A stretch of DNA of 64,000 bases from Planctomycetota bacterium (GCA_014238415.1 JABABA010000025.1:1-64000); one strand, 5' to 3'. Shown: positions 53,518 to 62,695, counted from the first letter of the stretch. The notes: generated from the sequence alone by a model not told the origin. Numbers and translations are program-made.

Positions 53518-53784
53518 ATGACAAACGAAGACATCATCCAAGCCGTCAAGGACATCATCAGCACCATTGCTCCCGACGAAGAAGTCGAGGATCTCAAGAC
53601 AGATGTCTCTCTGAGGGAGCAAATTGAGCTGGACTCCATGGACTTCCTCGACATCGTGATGGAACTGCGCAAGCGCTATGGCGTGAATGTGCCGGAGGAA
53701 GACTACAAGGCTCTGGCCAGTCTGGATAGTTGCGTGGATTACCTCGCACCGCACCTGGCGGGCAAAGAGCTGGTCACCAGCTAA
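53518..53784 (+). CDS. Dedicated acyl carrier protein
   Basis: Acidic four-helix protein of 88 aa. Seen: the phosphopantetheine attachment Ser40 in ELDSMDFLDIV, preceded by an acidic helix I (EDIIQAVKDIIS) and followed by LRKRYGVNVPEEDYKAL. It is divergent from housekeeping AcpP (which has DSLDTVEL), so it is probably specific to this cluster. It would be activated by a phosphopantetheinyl transferase, perhaps the one encoded at 63270. It carries the growing chain between the KAS, FabG, FabZ, FabI and possibly the FAD enzymes. Confidence 0.94.
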   Translation: MTNEDIIQAVKDIISTIAPDEEVEDLKTDVSLREQIELDSMDFLDIVMELRKRYGVNVPEEDYKALASLDSCVDYLAPHLAGKELVTS

Positions 53785-53800
53785 GCCGCAGGTCCTCACG

Positions 53801-55228
53801 GTGAAACCCACAGACGAGCGCGCTGATGCCGTCGTGATCGGTGCGGGTCCTGCAGGTCTCGCCGCTGGAATCAGATTGGCACAAGCAGGCCTCTCTACAG
53901 TGGTGCTCGAAAGGCACTGGCTGTGGGGCGGCTTGAACTCGTTCTACAAACTAGGAGGCCGCACCTATGATGTGGGCCTGCACGCCCTGACCAACGCGGC
54001 ACCAAGAAGCGCGCGCAAACTGCCTCTGCCACGGGTCATGCGCCAGTTGAGGATCCCCCTGGAGGCTCTGGAACTGGGAGATCAACTCGGTTCGAGCACC
54101 GTATTTCCGGAAGTCTCCCTCAACTTCAGCAACGAGTTCGAGCAACTCGCCAACGAAGTGCGCGTCAAGTTTCCTAGCTCTTGTGAAGCGTTCGATGAAC
54201 TGGCGCGGGAACTCTGCGCCAGCCCCCATGATGTCCGAGGAGGACCAGTCAGCACGCGACAGGAACTGCTTCGACGCCTGGGAGATGAGTTGCTGGTGGA
54301 CCTGCTGCTGCACCCCCTGCTTTGGTATGGCTCCCCCACGCCAAACGACATGAGCTGGTCCTTGTTTGTCGTGCTTTGGAAGAGCATCTATGAAGAGGGC
54401 TTTGCAAGACCCAAAGGGGGAGTACGGCCTCTGCTCAAGTTGCTCACAAGGCGCCTGGAAGCCGCTGGCGGCACCTTACGCCTCAGATCCGGCGTCCAAG
54501 AGGTGCTGCACGGGAACGGACAGACCGAAGGAGTGGTGCTCGACGACGGCACTGTTGTGCGCGCACCCCTTGTGCTGTCAAGCGCAGGCCTCGTGGAGAC
54601 CCTGGGCATGATCGGCGATGATGGGCAACAACGCGCACGGGAAACACCGGTTGGCTCCATGACCTTTGTGGAAAGCTGCACTCATCTGAAACAAAGCGCA
54701 CCGTCTCTCGGCTTCGACAAGACGATCACCTTTTGGAACAACAGCCCCAGGGGAATATACGCCCCCAGCACACCCGAGCCTTTTGACGCCCGCAGCGGCG
54801 TGCTTTGCATCCCGGAGAACTATGCAGGCCAGGATCCCGAACCAGAGGGCATCCTGCGCATGACCGTACTCTCCCAGGCAGCCGCATGGGATGGCCTTGA
54901 AGAAAGCCACTACGCAAGGCAAAAGGAGGCCGCCTACCAGGCATCCCTGGCCGCGGTTGCCCAGTTTGCCCCGGATCCCAGCCCCCATGTGGTCGCCCGG
55001 GATGTGTTCACCCCACGCACCATCAAGCACTTCACCTCAAAACTGGGTGGCGCGGTCTATGGCGTCTCCACGAAGGTGCCCCACGACGCGACGAAAATCG
55101 CCGGCTTGCACATCATCGGTACGGACAACGGCTTTCTCGGAATCGTTGGGGCTTTGGTGGGCGGGGCAGGCGTGGCCGCTTTTGCCGCTGCAGGTGCCCG
55201 ACCCCAAGGCCAGGGAGCAGTCCCATGA
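53801..55228 (+). CDS. CrtI-like FAD-dependent oxidoreductase 1 (phytoene desaturase family)
   Basis: Flavoprotein of 475 aa from a GTG start 16 bases after the ACP stop. Seen: the dinucleotide-binding motif VVIGAGPAGLAAGIRLAQAG (residues about 10-29), the second-strand acidic VLER, GGLNSFYKLGGRTYDVGLHAL as in carotene desaturases and isomerases, a glycine-rich LPL-type middle, and a C-terminal FAD segment IIGTDNGFLGIVGALVGGAG. Known relatives introduce, saturate or isomerise C=C bonds in polyenes. Next to an ACP and FAS enzymes it may act on an acyl-ACP chain instead of a carotenoid. No phytoene synthase gene is present. It ends overlapping the next oxidoreductase by 4 bases. Confidence 0.87.
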   Translation: MKPTDERADAVVIGAGPAGLAAGIRLAQAGLSTVVLERHWLWGGLNSFYKLGGRTYDVGLHALTNAAPRSARKLPLPRVMRQLRIPLEALELGDQLGSSTVFPEVSLNFSNEFEQLANEVRVKFPSSCEAFDELARELCASPHDVRGGPVSTRQELLRRLGDELLVDLLLHPLLWYGSPTPNDMSWSLFVVLWKSIYEEGFARPKGGVRPLLKLLTRRLEAAGGTLRLRSGVQEVLHGNGQTEGVVLDDGTVVRAPLVLSSAGLVETLGMIGDDGQQRARETPVGSMTFVESCTHLKQSAPSLGFDKTITFWNNSPRGIYAPSTPEPFDARSGVLCIPENYAGQDPEPEGILRMTVLSQAAAWDGLEESHYARQKEAAYQASLAAVAQFAPDPSPHVVARDVFTPRTIKHFTSKLGGAVYGVSTKVPHDATKIAGLHIIGTDNGFLGIVGALVGGAGVAAFAAAGARPQGQGAVP

Positions 55229-56715
55229 GCCGCGACACTCACTTCCACGCGGGCAGCCGGGATGGCAAACGCACTCCAAGAATCGATCCCCTCGGCAAGG
55301 CCCAAGACCACTACGACGTGATCGTCATCGGCTCAGGCCTCGCCGGACTGACCAGCGCCAACATCCTGGCCCGAGCGGGGCACAAGGTCTGCGTGCTTGA
55401 GCAGCACTACAATCTGGGTGGCATGGCCACCTGGTTCAAGCGCCGAGGAGGTCATGTGTTCGACATTTCCCTGCACGGTTTCCCCTTCGGCATGAAGAAA
55501 ACCGTGCGGCGTTACTGGAGCCCGGAACTGGCCAAGCGCATTGTCCAACTCGACGGAATCCGCTTCGACAACCCCCAATTCAGCTTCGATACGGCCTTCA
55601 CCAAAGAGGACTTCACCCACAAGCTGGTCCAGATCATGGGCTGTGACCCTGCAGCGGTGGATGCGTTCTATTCTGACCTGGCCGAAATGAACTACTACGA
55701 CGAAGACACACGCACCACCGGCGATGTGTTCGAGCAGTACTTCCCCGGCCGCAACGATGTGCACCGCTTGCTCTTGGAGCCGATCTCCTACGCCAACGGC
55801 GCACACTTGGACGACCCGGCGATCTCCTTTGGCATCGTGTTTTCGAATTTCATGTCGAAGGGGGTGTTTACCTTCACCGGCGGCACGGACCTCTTGATCC
55901 GGGACATCAAGGAATCTCTCAAAGCCAGTGGAGTGGAACTCTTCAGCCGTGTGCAGGTGGAACGCATCCTGATCGATCAGGGCCGGGTGCAAGGGGTCCT
56001 GGCTGGAGACCGGGAAATCGGTGCCAAGGTGGTGATCTCCAATGCGGGCCTGCACCCCACCATCAAGAACCTGATCGGCCCCGATCATCTGAGCGAAGAG
56101 TTCTACACCGGCGCCATGCAAGTGCGACCCAACTGCTCCTCGACCCAGGTCTTCATGGGCCTGGCCAAGAACTACGAATTGCCCTGGATCGCGGACCTCT
56201 TTTTCACATCCACCCGCAAGACCTTCGACAGCCAGGCTCTCTGCGATCAGTTTGGCGAGAGCCGCACCTACAGCTTCTACTACCCCAAAGTGCGTCCGGG
56301 CACGGGGCGCAGCTCTGTTGTGGCCTCAATGAACGCAAACTGGAGCGACTGGAACGAACTGGACGAGAGCGCCTACGCAGAAGCCAAGACCCGTCTGGAG
56401 CAGGAGACCCTCGCCGACCTGGAGCAACGGATGCCGGGCCTGACCCAACACATCACACACACCGAAACTGCCACGCCCCGGACCTTTGAGTTCTACACCC
56501 AACACCTGCGCGGGGCCTCCTTTGGCACAAAGTTCGAGGGCCTGCCCTACTCCATGCAACTTCCCGAACAGGTGGAAGGCCTTTACCACGCAGGCTCGGT
56601 GGGCATCATCATGAGCGGCTGGTTGGGCGCTGCCAACTACGGAGCCATTACCGCCAACCGTGTGGACGCCCACCTTTGCTCCGTGCTAGAACACATGCTC
56701 AAACAAGCGCCATAG
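55225..56715 (+). CDS. CrtI/CrtISO-like FAD-dependent oxidoreductase 2
   Basis: Second flavoprotein of the same superfamily, 496 aa, translationally coupled to the first (ATGA). Seen: an N-terminal leader of about 30 polar residues, VIVIGSGLAGLTSANILARAG, VLEQHYNLGGMATWFKRRG, FDISLHGFP, GVFTFTGGTDLLIRDI (substrate-side region of desaturases) and a C-terminal GLYHAGSVGIIMSGWLGAANYGAI. It is clearly a paralogue of, but not close to, its neighbour, so the two probably do successive or paired steps such as two desaturations or a desaturation and an isomerisation. The substrate is inferred to be an acyl-ACP or a released polyene. Confidence 0.87.
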   Translation: MSRDTHFHAGSRDGKRTPRIDPLGKAQDHYDVIVIGSGLAGLTSANILARAGHKVCVLEQHYNLGGMATWFKRRGGHVFDISLHGFPFGMKKTVRRYWSPELAKRIVQLDGIRFDNPQFSFDTAFTKEDFTHKLVQIMGCDPAAVDAFYSDLAEMNYYDEDTRTTGDVFEQYFPGRNDVHRLLLEPISYANGAHLDDPAISFGIVFSNFMSKGVFTFTGGTDLLIRDIKESLKASGVELFSRVQVERILIDQGRVQGVLAGDREIGAKVVISNAGLHPTIKNLIGPDHLSEEFYTGAMQVRPNCSSTQVFMGLAKNYELPWIADLFFTSTRKTFDSQALCDQFGESRTYSFYYPKVRPGTGRSSVVASMNANWSDWNELDESAYAEAKTRLEQETLADLEQRMPGLTQHITHTETATPRTFEFYTQHLRGASFGTKFEGLPYSMQLPEQVEGLYHAGSVGIIMSGWLGAANYGAITANRVDAHLCSVLEHMLKQAP

Positions 56716-56727
56716 GGCACATCCCCC

Positions 56728-57459
56728 ATGAGATTTTCCAATCAACGCGTCATCATCAGCGGCGGAACCCGTGGCCTTGGCCGAGCGGCCAGCCTGGCCT
56801 TCCTCTCGGAAGGCGCTCTGGTGCAAGCGACCTACAGAGGCAATGAAGAAGCCGCCGAAGAACTGCGCTCCCTGGCCGGAGACAACGTCGAACGCCTGAC
56901 CCTGACTCGCTGCGATGTGAGTCAGGAGGCAGAGGTGCAGGCTCTCTGGGATGAGATCGGCGACCAACCGATCTCTGTGCTGATCAACAATGCTGGCATC
57001 CGCCGGGATGCCCTGATGCCCCTGATGGACAAGGCCGACTGGCAGACAGTACTCGACACCAATCTGACCGGCGGGTACCTCATGAGCCGTGGCGCGGTCA
57101 AGAACATGATGGCCCAGCGCTATGGTCGCATCCTCTTCGTGACCTCCCCCACCAGTCGCATCGGCTTCCAGGGCCAAACCAACTACGGTGCCTCAAAGGC
57201 CGGGCAGATCGGCCTGACCCGTAGCCTGTGCAAGGAAGTGGCCTCCCGTGGCATCACGGTCAACTGCGTCAGTCCGGGGTTCATAGCTACGGAGTTGCTG
57301 GATGATCTACCACCGGAACTGATCAAGGAGTACAAGAAATCCGTGCCTGCCAGACGCTTCGGCAAGCCCGAAGAGGTGGCGGCTGCCCTCATGTTCCTGG
57401 CCTCCGCCGACGCCGCCTACATCAACGGCACCACCCTGGAGGTCGCAGGTGGAATCTGA
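56728..57459 (+). CDS. fabG: 3-oxoacyl-ACP reductase
   Basis: Short-chain dehydrogenase of 243 aa. Seen: the NADPH motif SGGTRGLGRA (residues 11-20), NNAG (87-90), Asn112, Ser140, Tyr153 and Lys157 in NYGASKAG, and SPGFIATEL. All catalytic residues are present. It reduces 3-oxoacyl-ACP to 3-hydroxyacyl-ACP, the second step of each elongation round. It starts 12 bases after the FAD enzyme and overlaps FabZ by 11 bases. It is probably a cluster-specific paralogue of the housekeeping enzyme. Confidence 0.93.
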   Translation: MRFSNQRVIISGGTRGLGRAASLAFLSEGALVQATYRGNEEAAEELRSLAGDNVERLTLTRCDVSQEAEVQALWDEIGDQPISVLINNAGIRRDALMPLMDKADWQTVLDTNLTGGYLMSRGAVKNMMAQRYGRILFVTSPTSRIGFQGQTNYGASKAGQIGLTRSLCKEVASRGITVNCVSPGFIATELLDDLPPELIKEYKKSVPARRFGKPEEVAAALMFLASADAAYINGTTLEVAGGI

Positions 57460-57913
57460 TCAGGCCCTCAATCTCGACCCCGCCACGATCCTGCCCCACG
57501 CAGATCCCTTTCTGCTGGTCAGTCGTGTACTGGAACTGCAGGCAGACGGTGTAACCTGCGAATGGGATGTGGCCGCAGATCTGGACATCTTTCAGGGCCA
57601 CTTCCCCGGTAATCCGGTTCTGCCCGGGGTCTACATCTGTGAGCACTGTTTCCAGAGCGCGGCCATCGCCATCTATTGCGCGGACCAGGACAGTGCCGAT
57701 CCCCCCACCGGCACCCCCGTGCTGGTGCGCATCGAGAACGCACGCTTCAAGCGCATGGTGCGTCCCGAAGAAACCCTGACCACCCAGGTCAAGATCACCG
57801 ACTCCCTGGCCAACGCCCGTTGGTGCAAGGCAGAGGTGCGTGTACAAGCGGAGTTGGTGGCACGCATCAAGTTCATGCTGGCCGTGAAGCAAGAAGATGG
57901 AGACGAATCCTGA
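57449..57913 (+). CDS. fabZ: 3-hydroxyacyl-ACP dehydratase
   Basis: Hot-dog-fold dehydratase of 154 aa from a GTG start inside the end of fabG. Seen: LPHADPFLLVSRV and the active site FQGHFPGNPVLPGVYICEHCFQSAA with His51 and Glu65. Known: FabZ removes water from 3-hydroxyacyl-ACP to give trans-2-enoyl-ACP. It is slightly longer than usual, with a small insert (DQDSADPPTGT). Its stop overlaps the FabI start (TGATG). Confidence 0.93.
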   Translation: MESDQALNLDPATILPHADPFLLVSRVLELQADGVTCEWDVAADLDIFQGHFPGNPVLPGVYICEHCFQSAAIAIYCADQDSADPPTGTPVLVRIENARFKRMVRPEETLTTQVKITDSLANARWCKAEVRVQAELVARIKFMLAVKQEDGDES

Positions 57914-58719
57914 TGGACGACTGGCTGCAACTCAAAGGCAAGCGGGTGTTGGTCACGGGCCTCTCAAACCGACGCAGCGTGGCGGCCTTTATCGGCCAGG
58001 AACTGCGCGCGGTAGGCGCCCTGCCGATCTGGATGGTGCGCACAGAGGAACGCCGCGAGGAGGTCACCAAGATCACCCGCGATGACCCCGTCTTCAGCTG
58101 CGATGTGCGAGAGCAGAACCAGATCAACGCACTGGCAGAAGAACTCAAACCCCTGGGTCCCCTGCATGGTCTGGTGCACTCGATCGCCTTCGCACGCTAT
58201 GAGGGCGGAGCCCAGGCCTTCCACAAGACACCTCGAGAGCATTTCTTGGAAGCGGTGGACGTATCCTGTTTCTCCCTGATCGCCCTCGCCGAAGCATTGG
58301 AAGAGCAAATGGCAGAGGGATCATCGGTGGTCACCATCTCGATCTCCACTACCACCATGGCCGCGGAAAGCTACGGCTACATGGCTCCAGCGAAAGCGGC
58401 GCTTGATTCCGCCGTGGCGTTCCTGGCCAAGTCCCTCGCGACGAAACAAGTGCGGGTCAACGCTGTGCGCGCAGGCCTGCTCAAAACACGCTCTTCCGCC
58501 GGCATTCCCGGCTATGCGGATGCGTGGCTGTTTGCGGAGCAAGCGACCCTTCGGCATGAGGGACTGAGCACAGAAGAGGTGGCCCAGGCCGCCCTGTTCC
58601 TGCTTTCCCCGCGCTCATCAGGCATCGCTGGCCAGGGCGTGGTGGTGGATGCGGGCATGGGCTTGAATTACTTCGACGCCACGATCCTGGATCGCGCGAC
58701 TCGTCTCGAGGGTCTCTGA
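57913..58719 (+). CDS. fabI: Enoyl-ACP reductase, FabI type
   Basis: NAD(P)H-dependent enoyl reductase of 268 aa from ATG 57913. Seen: VLVTGLSNRRSVA (FabI-type cofactor loop), CDVREQ, HSIAFA, and the YxxxxxxK pair Tyr154/Lys161 in SYGYMAPAKAALDS, followed by VNAVRAGLLKTRSSAGI. It completes the elongation cycle by saturating trans-2-enoyl-ACP. Its presence argues that this cluster does not simply build a fully conjugated polyene like aryl-polyene clusters, unless FabI acts only in the first rounds. It is the last gene of the tight operon, and a hairpin follows. Confidence 0.92.
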   Translation: MDDWLQLKGKRVLVTGLSNRRSVAAFIGQELRAVGALPIWMVRTEERREEVTKITRDDPVFSCDVREQNQINALAEELKPLGPLHGLVHSIAFARYEGGAQAFHKTPREHFLEAVDVSCFSLIALAEALEEQMAEGSSVVTISISTTTMAAESYGYMAPAKAALDSAVAFLAKSLATKQVRVNAVRAGLLKTRSSAGIPGYADAWLFAEQATLRHEGLSTEEVAQAALFLLSPRSSGIAGQGVVVDAGMGLNYFDATILDRATRLEGL

Positions 58720-58781
58720 CCCGCAGCAACGGCCGCCTGCTTGCCCTTCTAGAAATCTACGCTGGAATCCGCTCGCCCCTC

Positions 58782-58805
58782 GGGAGCCCCTCCCAGGGGG
58801 ACTCC
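58782..58805 (+). terminator. Hairpin at the end of the lipid cluster
   Basis: GGAG-CCCCT-CCC-AGGGG-GA-CTCC can fold as a 9-bp stem with a 2-base bulge, 63 bases after the fabI stop. No T run follows directly. It is probably the end of the 49610-58719 transcript. The rest of the 264-base gap to the next gene is featureless and should hold that gene's promoter. Confidence 0.45.
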
Positions 58806-58983
58806 ATCGGTGATCACCCTGTTTCCAGGGCACCAGGAGCCCTCCTATCCGATTTCAGGGGCAACCGGCCAGGGCCCCTTTGATTGGTCAATTCTAGATC
58901 GCCACCCAGCAGTTCCCTAGTCTGGCTGCAGAGGGGGCTTGGTCTTCTGCAGGGCAGAACAGCAGGAGCGACGGCCGAGATCC

Positions 58984-61347
58984 ATGCACAAGATCCTGTC
59001 GAAAAAAAATGCGCTGACCCAATTTTCTCCTGCACTGCTGCTGCTCTTCGCGGCCTGTGGTGGAGGCGGCTCGGGCCCTGGGCCCGGAGTCATCGGTGAC
59101 CCGACACCAGGCTCCCTGGTCACAATCGGCCCCGGTCCCCACCCGCGCATCGACCTGCCCGGACGCCTGTCGGTGCTCTTGCAGGTGCTCGCCGATGATG
59201 GCCGCCCGGTACCTGGCTTGGATGCAGCAGACTTCCTCTTACATGAAAACGACTCCCTGGTCAGCACCAGCGAGAGCCAACAACGATTACTGCCCAAGCC
59301 CCGCATCTTCCGGGCCTACACCCACCTGTTGCTGGACCTTTCTGGCAGCGTGGCGGGTAATCCCGAAGGCCTGGCGGCAGAACTTGCCGCCGCCCATGCG
59401 TTTGTAGACGAGGCACTGGCCGAGCCCTCCGTGGAGGTAGCAATTTCCTGGTTCTTTGGAGCCCCTGACAGCGTGCCCGGCTATCTGCCCGGATCTTCTG
59501 GCCCGCTGGGCTTCAGCGCCAACGCAGCCCAGCTTCATGCGGCCATCGACAATGTGGACGACGTGACCGTGACCAGCAACTCCACCAACCTCTTCGGCGC
59601 GGTGCTCGATGGCCTGGCGGTATTGGATGAAGCCGCTGCAAATGCAGATGCAATTGGTCTTGAATTCTTCTCCCTCAACCTGATCACTTTCACCGACGGC
59701 ACTGACCAGGCAGGCCTGGTGACTCGAGATGCTGCGGTGGCGGCCCTTGAGGCAGGAGATTACTCGGCCTACACCATCGGACTGGGGGACGAAATCGACA
59801 CACAGAGCCTGACCCTGCTGGGTCCAGATGGGTTTGTTCAAGCAGCCAATCTGCCAGACCTGACGCCTGGCTTCACCGATGTGGCCAAAGATGTGCGTGA
59901 CCTGGCCAACAGTTTCTACCTGGTGAGCTACATATCTCCCAAGCAGCACGGCTCGGGCAGCAACACCTTGCGCATCACCGCCAGTCGTGATGGGGATTCC
60001 GCTTCCCTGGAATTGACTTTTCTGGCGGACTACTTCTGCGGAGGCGCAGGTTTTCTGGATTCAATGGCCCAGACAAGCGCAGGAACTGGCGCAGCCCTGA
60101 CCCAGTTGGCCCACTGGCCCAACAACGGCAGCCTGACAGCGGGCTGGCAGGACAGCGGCAACGGAAGCCAGCGCACTCTGTTCCTGGAGGCGCGTGACCA
60201 GGACCTCGCTCCGGATGCAGACTTTGGCGTGGCGGGTCGCCTGGAAATCGCAGCCCTGGGAGCCGCCGACCATATCTCCTGCGGCGAACTGCTCTCTGAC
60301 CCCCTGACCGGCCGCAGCCAGCTTGCCCTCACCCTGCGCTCGGAAGCGGCGGATCCCAGCCCATCAGTGCAGGTCTTGCGCCTCGATCAAGACGGCAGCA
60401 CAAGTGACAGCTGGACTCCTGCTCCGGGTGCGGACGCCCCACGAGAAGTGGTTGCCATGGCCTCCCATCCCGGCGGTGGCCTCGTACTTCTGGCCTCCCG
60501 TGACAGCGGAGACCTGGCGATTTGGCGAATCCTGGAGACCCCGTTCGGACTGGACACATCCTTTGGCACAGATGGAGTTGCCTCCTGGAACATCTCCGCT
60601 GACATCACTCCCCGGGCCCTGGCCGTGCGCGCAGACGGACGCGTCCTGGTGGCAGCAACTGCCCACAACCCGGTGGCCGCCGCAACGGACATGCTGCTCG
60701 TGCAATGGAATTCCGATGGCAGCCTGGACACGGACTTTGGCATCCAAGGGGTGGTGCGCAACTTCGGCACCTTCCAAAACGATGTGGTGGGCACGCCTCA
60801 AGCCCTGCAGGTCGACGCCCAGGACCGAGCCGTGTGTGTGGGCTTCTTGGCAGCCGCCCCCGGCGCCGCCCACCCCTCACCAGCTTTTTGGCGCAGCGAT
60901 GCCAGCGGACTACCGGATCTGACCTGGATCGGAAACAGCTCTGGGCCCTATGCAGGCACCGGATTGGTTGCCCTGGGCCCGGTGTTCACCGGCGAACCAG
61001 CGGTCCTTTTTGGTCGTGACTCCGGTGCGACCGCGTTCACATTGCGAGACGATGGTTCAATCCTTGCAGTTGGCACACGCCAGAACGCCGAGGGACACAC
61101 AGACCTCGCATGGTGGCGGTTAGACAACCAAGGACGCTTGGATCACTCCTGGAACGGCACAGGTTTCATGATCGAGGACGGCACCCTGGAGGACAACGCC
61201 TTCGAGACCTCTGCCTCGCTCCTGATCGACGGCACCGGGCGCGTCTTGGCAGCGGGTTCGAGCACCTTGGGCACGGAACCCAAGCGCGCACTCTTGTGGA
61301 TCGACCAGGATGGCGCACGCACCTTTGCGCCCCTGGGCATGCACTAG
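58984..61347 (+). CDS. VWA-domain lipoprotein with delta-60-type repeats
   Basis: Exported lipoprotein of 787 aa from ATG 58984. Seen: a signal ending in LFAAC with lipidated Cys25, followed by a Gly-rich linker; a von Willebrand A domain (about 105-320) with a partial metal site, LLDLSGSV replacing the canonical DxSGSM, and FTDGTDQAG; a small middle domain with YFCGGAGFLD; and a C-terminal half with repeats of the type SLDTDFGIQGVVRNFG and RLDHSWNGTGFM, spaced about 60 residues apart with ALAVRADGRVLVAAT, matching delta-60 repeats. It is probably a surface-exposed protein for adhesion or interaction. It does not carry the shared tail module. The 3' end overlaps the convergent glycosyltransferase by 4 bases. 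Confidence 0.82.
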   Translation: MHKILSKKNALTQFSPALLLLFAACGGGGSGPGPGVIGDPTPGSLVTIGPGPHPRIDLPGRLSVLLQVLADDGRPVPGLDAADFLLHENDSLVSTSESQQRLLPKPRIFRAYTHLLLDLSGSVAGNPEGLAAELAAAHAFVDEALAEPSVEVAISWFFGAPDSVPGYLPGSSGPLGFSANAAQLHAAIDNVDDVTVTSNSTNLFGAVLDGLAVLDEAAANADAIGLEFFSLNLITFTDGTDQAGLVTRDAAVAALEAGDYSAYTIGLGDEIDTQSLTLLGPDGFVQAANLPDLTPGFTDVAKDVRDLANSFYLVSYISPKQHGSGSNTLRITASRDGDSASLELTFLADYFCGGAGFLDSMAQTSAGTGAALTQLAHWPNNGSLTAGWQDSGNGSQRTLFLEARDQDLAPDADFGVAGRLEIAALGAADHISCGELLSDPLTGRSQLALTLRSEAADPSPSVQVLRLDQDGSTSDSWTPAPGADAPREVVAMASHPGGGLVLLASRDSGDLAIWRILETPFGLDTSFGTDGVASWNISADITPRALAVRADGRVLVAATAHNPVAAATDMLLVQWNSDGSLDTDFGIQGVVRNFGTFQNDVVGTPQALQVDAQDRAVCVGFLAAAPGAAHPSPAFWRSDASGLPDLTWIGNSSGPYAGTGLVALGPVFTGEPAVLFGRDSGATAFTLRDDGSILAVGTRQNAEGHTDLAWWRLDNQGRLDHSWNGTGFMIEDGTLEDNAFETSASLLIDGTGRVLAAGSSTLGTEPKRALLWIDQDGARTFAPLGMH

Positions 61348-62558
61348 ATCGGAACGACTCCTCGCCATACACGGTGCACCCGTTCGGCCACCCTTGTCCA
61401 GGCAAAGGGAGCGCATGTCTGCTGCGTGACGGGGGGCGCAGGACCCGCGTCCAAGGCCTCAGCCAAGGTCGCTTCCAGGTTCCGCACGAAGCCCGCCTCG
61501 GCACCCGGAGCCAGGGAATCGGGTCCCCTAAGTTCTGGCATGGGACACAGATGCAGTCGATCCCCAAGGGCTTCGGCCAACCCGGAACGCACTCCAGGCA
61601 GATCAGTGCACACCAAACGACAGCCCGAGGCCGCAGCTTCCACCAGCACCAGTGGCAAACCTTCATAAAGGCTCGGCAGAACCAGCACCTGGCTCTGGAC
61701 CATTGCCTCGGCCAGGTCCCGAGGGCGCAAGCGCCCAAGCAAACACACCCCAAGAGTGTCTTCCATACGCTGTTCCAGCCGGCGTCCCTCCTCGCCGCTG
61801 CCAGCTCCAGCAATGGCAAGCTCGATTTCTGGCCGCTCAGACCTCAGTTGACTGAATGCCGTAAGCAGAGGCCCCAGCCCCTTGGCAGCAGCCCACTTGC
61901 CCGCAAAGAGCATCCTGCCCCTTGGTGCCGGAGAAGACCCAGGCACAAAGATCTCCTGATCAAAACCCGCACCCACTATGTGCACCTGCCCCTCATCAAG
62001 CGCAAGCACACGGGCATAGTCCTCCGCGTGTTGCTCGTGCAGCACGCACACAGCGGCAATCCCCGACAAAGCCGCGCGCACGCCCTCTGCCAGGCGCGGC
62101 AGCAACCCCATCTGGCGCAACCCCGTACCGTGCCCGTGCACAATCACCGGAACCGAACCCGCCAACTCGCAAGCGATCCCAGCTCCAATCCAAGCGTGAT
62201 GGGCATGAATCACATCGGGCTGGAACTCGTTCAAGCTGCGAGCCAGACGCGTTCCCAGCACCTGCCCATAGACCCCCAACTGCTCAGCATCCATCTCACC
62301 AAAAACCGTGCTGGCATAGGGCATCACATCGCTCATGCCTGGAATCGCAAAGGGCAATTCACCCCCCTCGCCGCAGCGGATCACCTGCAGGTGCTCCGGG
62401 TCAAGGCCTCCTACGCTCGGCACATCTTCCCCCACAGGCAAGAGGCACAGAACGCGTTGCTCAAGCCCTTGCTGCCGCCCCCACCCCACCAAGGCATGCA
62501 AAGTGGTCCCGCTTCCGGTCCACCCGGGCCGCTGGGTCAAAAAGTGAAGAACGCGCAT
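61344..62558 (-). CDS. GT4 family glycosyltransferase
   Basis: Retaining nucleotide-sugar glycosyltransferase of 404 aa, GT-B fold. Seen: an N-terminal RPGWTGSGTTLHALV acceptor-side glycine loop, DVIHAHHAWIG, MLFAGKWAAAKGLGPLLTAF at the start of the C-terminal Rossmann domain, and the EX7E motif in SLYEGLPLVLVEAAASG. No signal peptide; cytoplasmic or membrane-associated. Donor and acceptor are unknown. It stands alone on the minus strand between the VWA lipoprotein and the HD gene, so context does not define its glycan. Confidence 0.9.
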   Translation of the reverse strand: MRVLHFLTQRPGWTGSGTTLHALVGWGRQQGLEQRVLCLLPVGEDVPSVGGLDPEHLQVIRCGEGGELPFAIPGMSDVMPYASTVFGEMDAEQLGVYGQVLGTRLARSLNEFQPDVIHAHHAWIGAGIACELAGSVPVIVHGHGTGLRQMGLLPRLAEGVRAALSGIAAVCVLHEQHAEDYARVLALDEGQVHIVGAGFDQEIFVPGSSPAPRGRMLFAGKWAAAKGLGPLLTAFSQLRSERPEIELAIAGAGSGEEGRRLEQRMEDTLGVCLLGRLRPRDLAEAMVQSQVLVLPSLYEGLPLVLVEAAASGCRLVCTDLPGVRSGLAEALGDRLHLCPMPELRGPDSLAPGAEAGFVRNLEATLAEALDAGPAPPVTQQTCAPFAWTRVAERVHRVWRGVVPI

Positions 62559-62695
62559 GGGTCGAGGCAGAATAACTGCTGGGGATGCTCATGGCCGCGC
62601 CCCATCCCCTGGTCCTCTCAAGCAGACGTCAGAATGATCCCTGGAGGCCGAACCCGACCCAATGAACCAGCTCTCGCGCCCTGGTGACCTCCCCT

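Noticed and set aside
49610..58719. Aryl-polyene or ladderane cluster as a firm label
   Set aside because: The CrtI-like pair and FabI do not fit aryl polyenes, and no radical SAM or methyltransferase gene of ladderane candidates is present. I kept only the neutral description.
58984..61347. Shared tail module in the VWA lipoprotein
   Set aside because: Its C-terminus consists of delta-60-type repeats and lacks the WNFQxWYRD and GGSQGxLCL elements.
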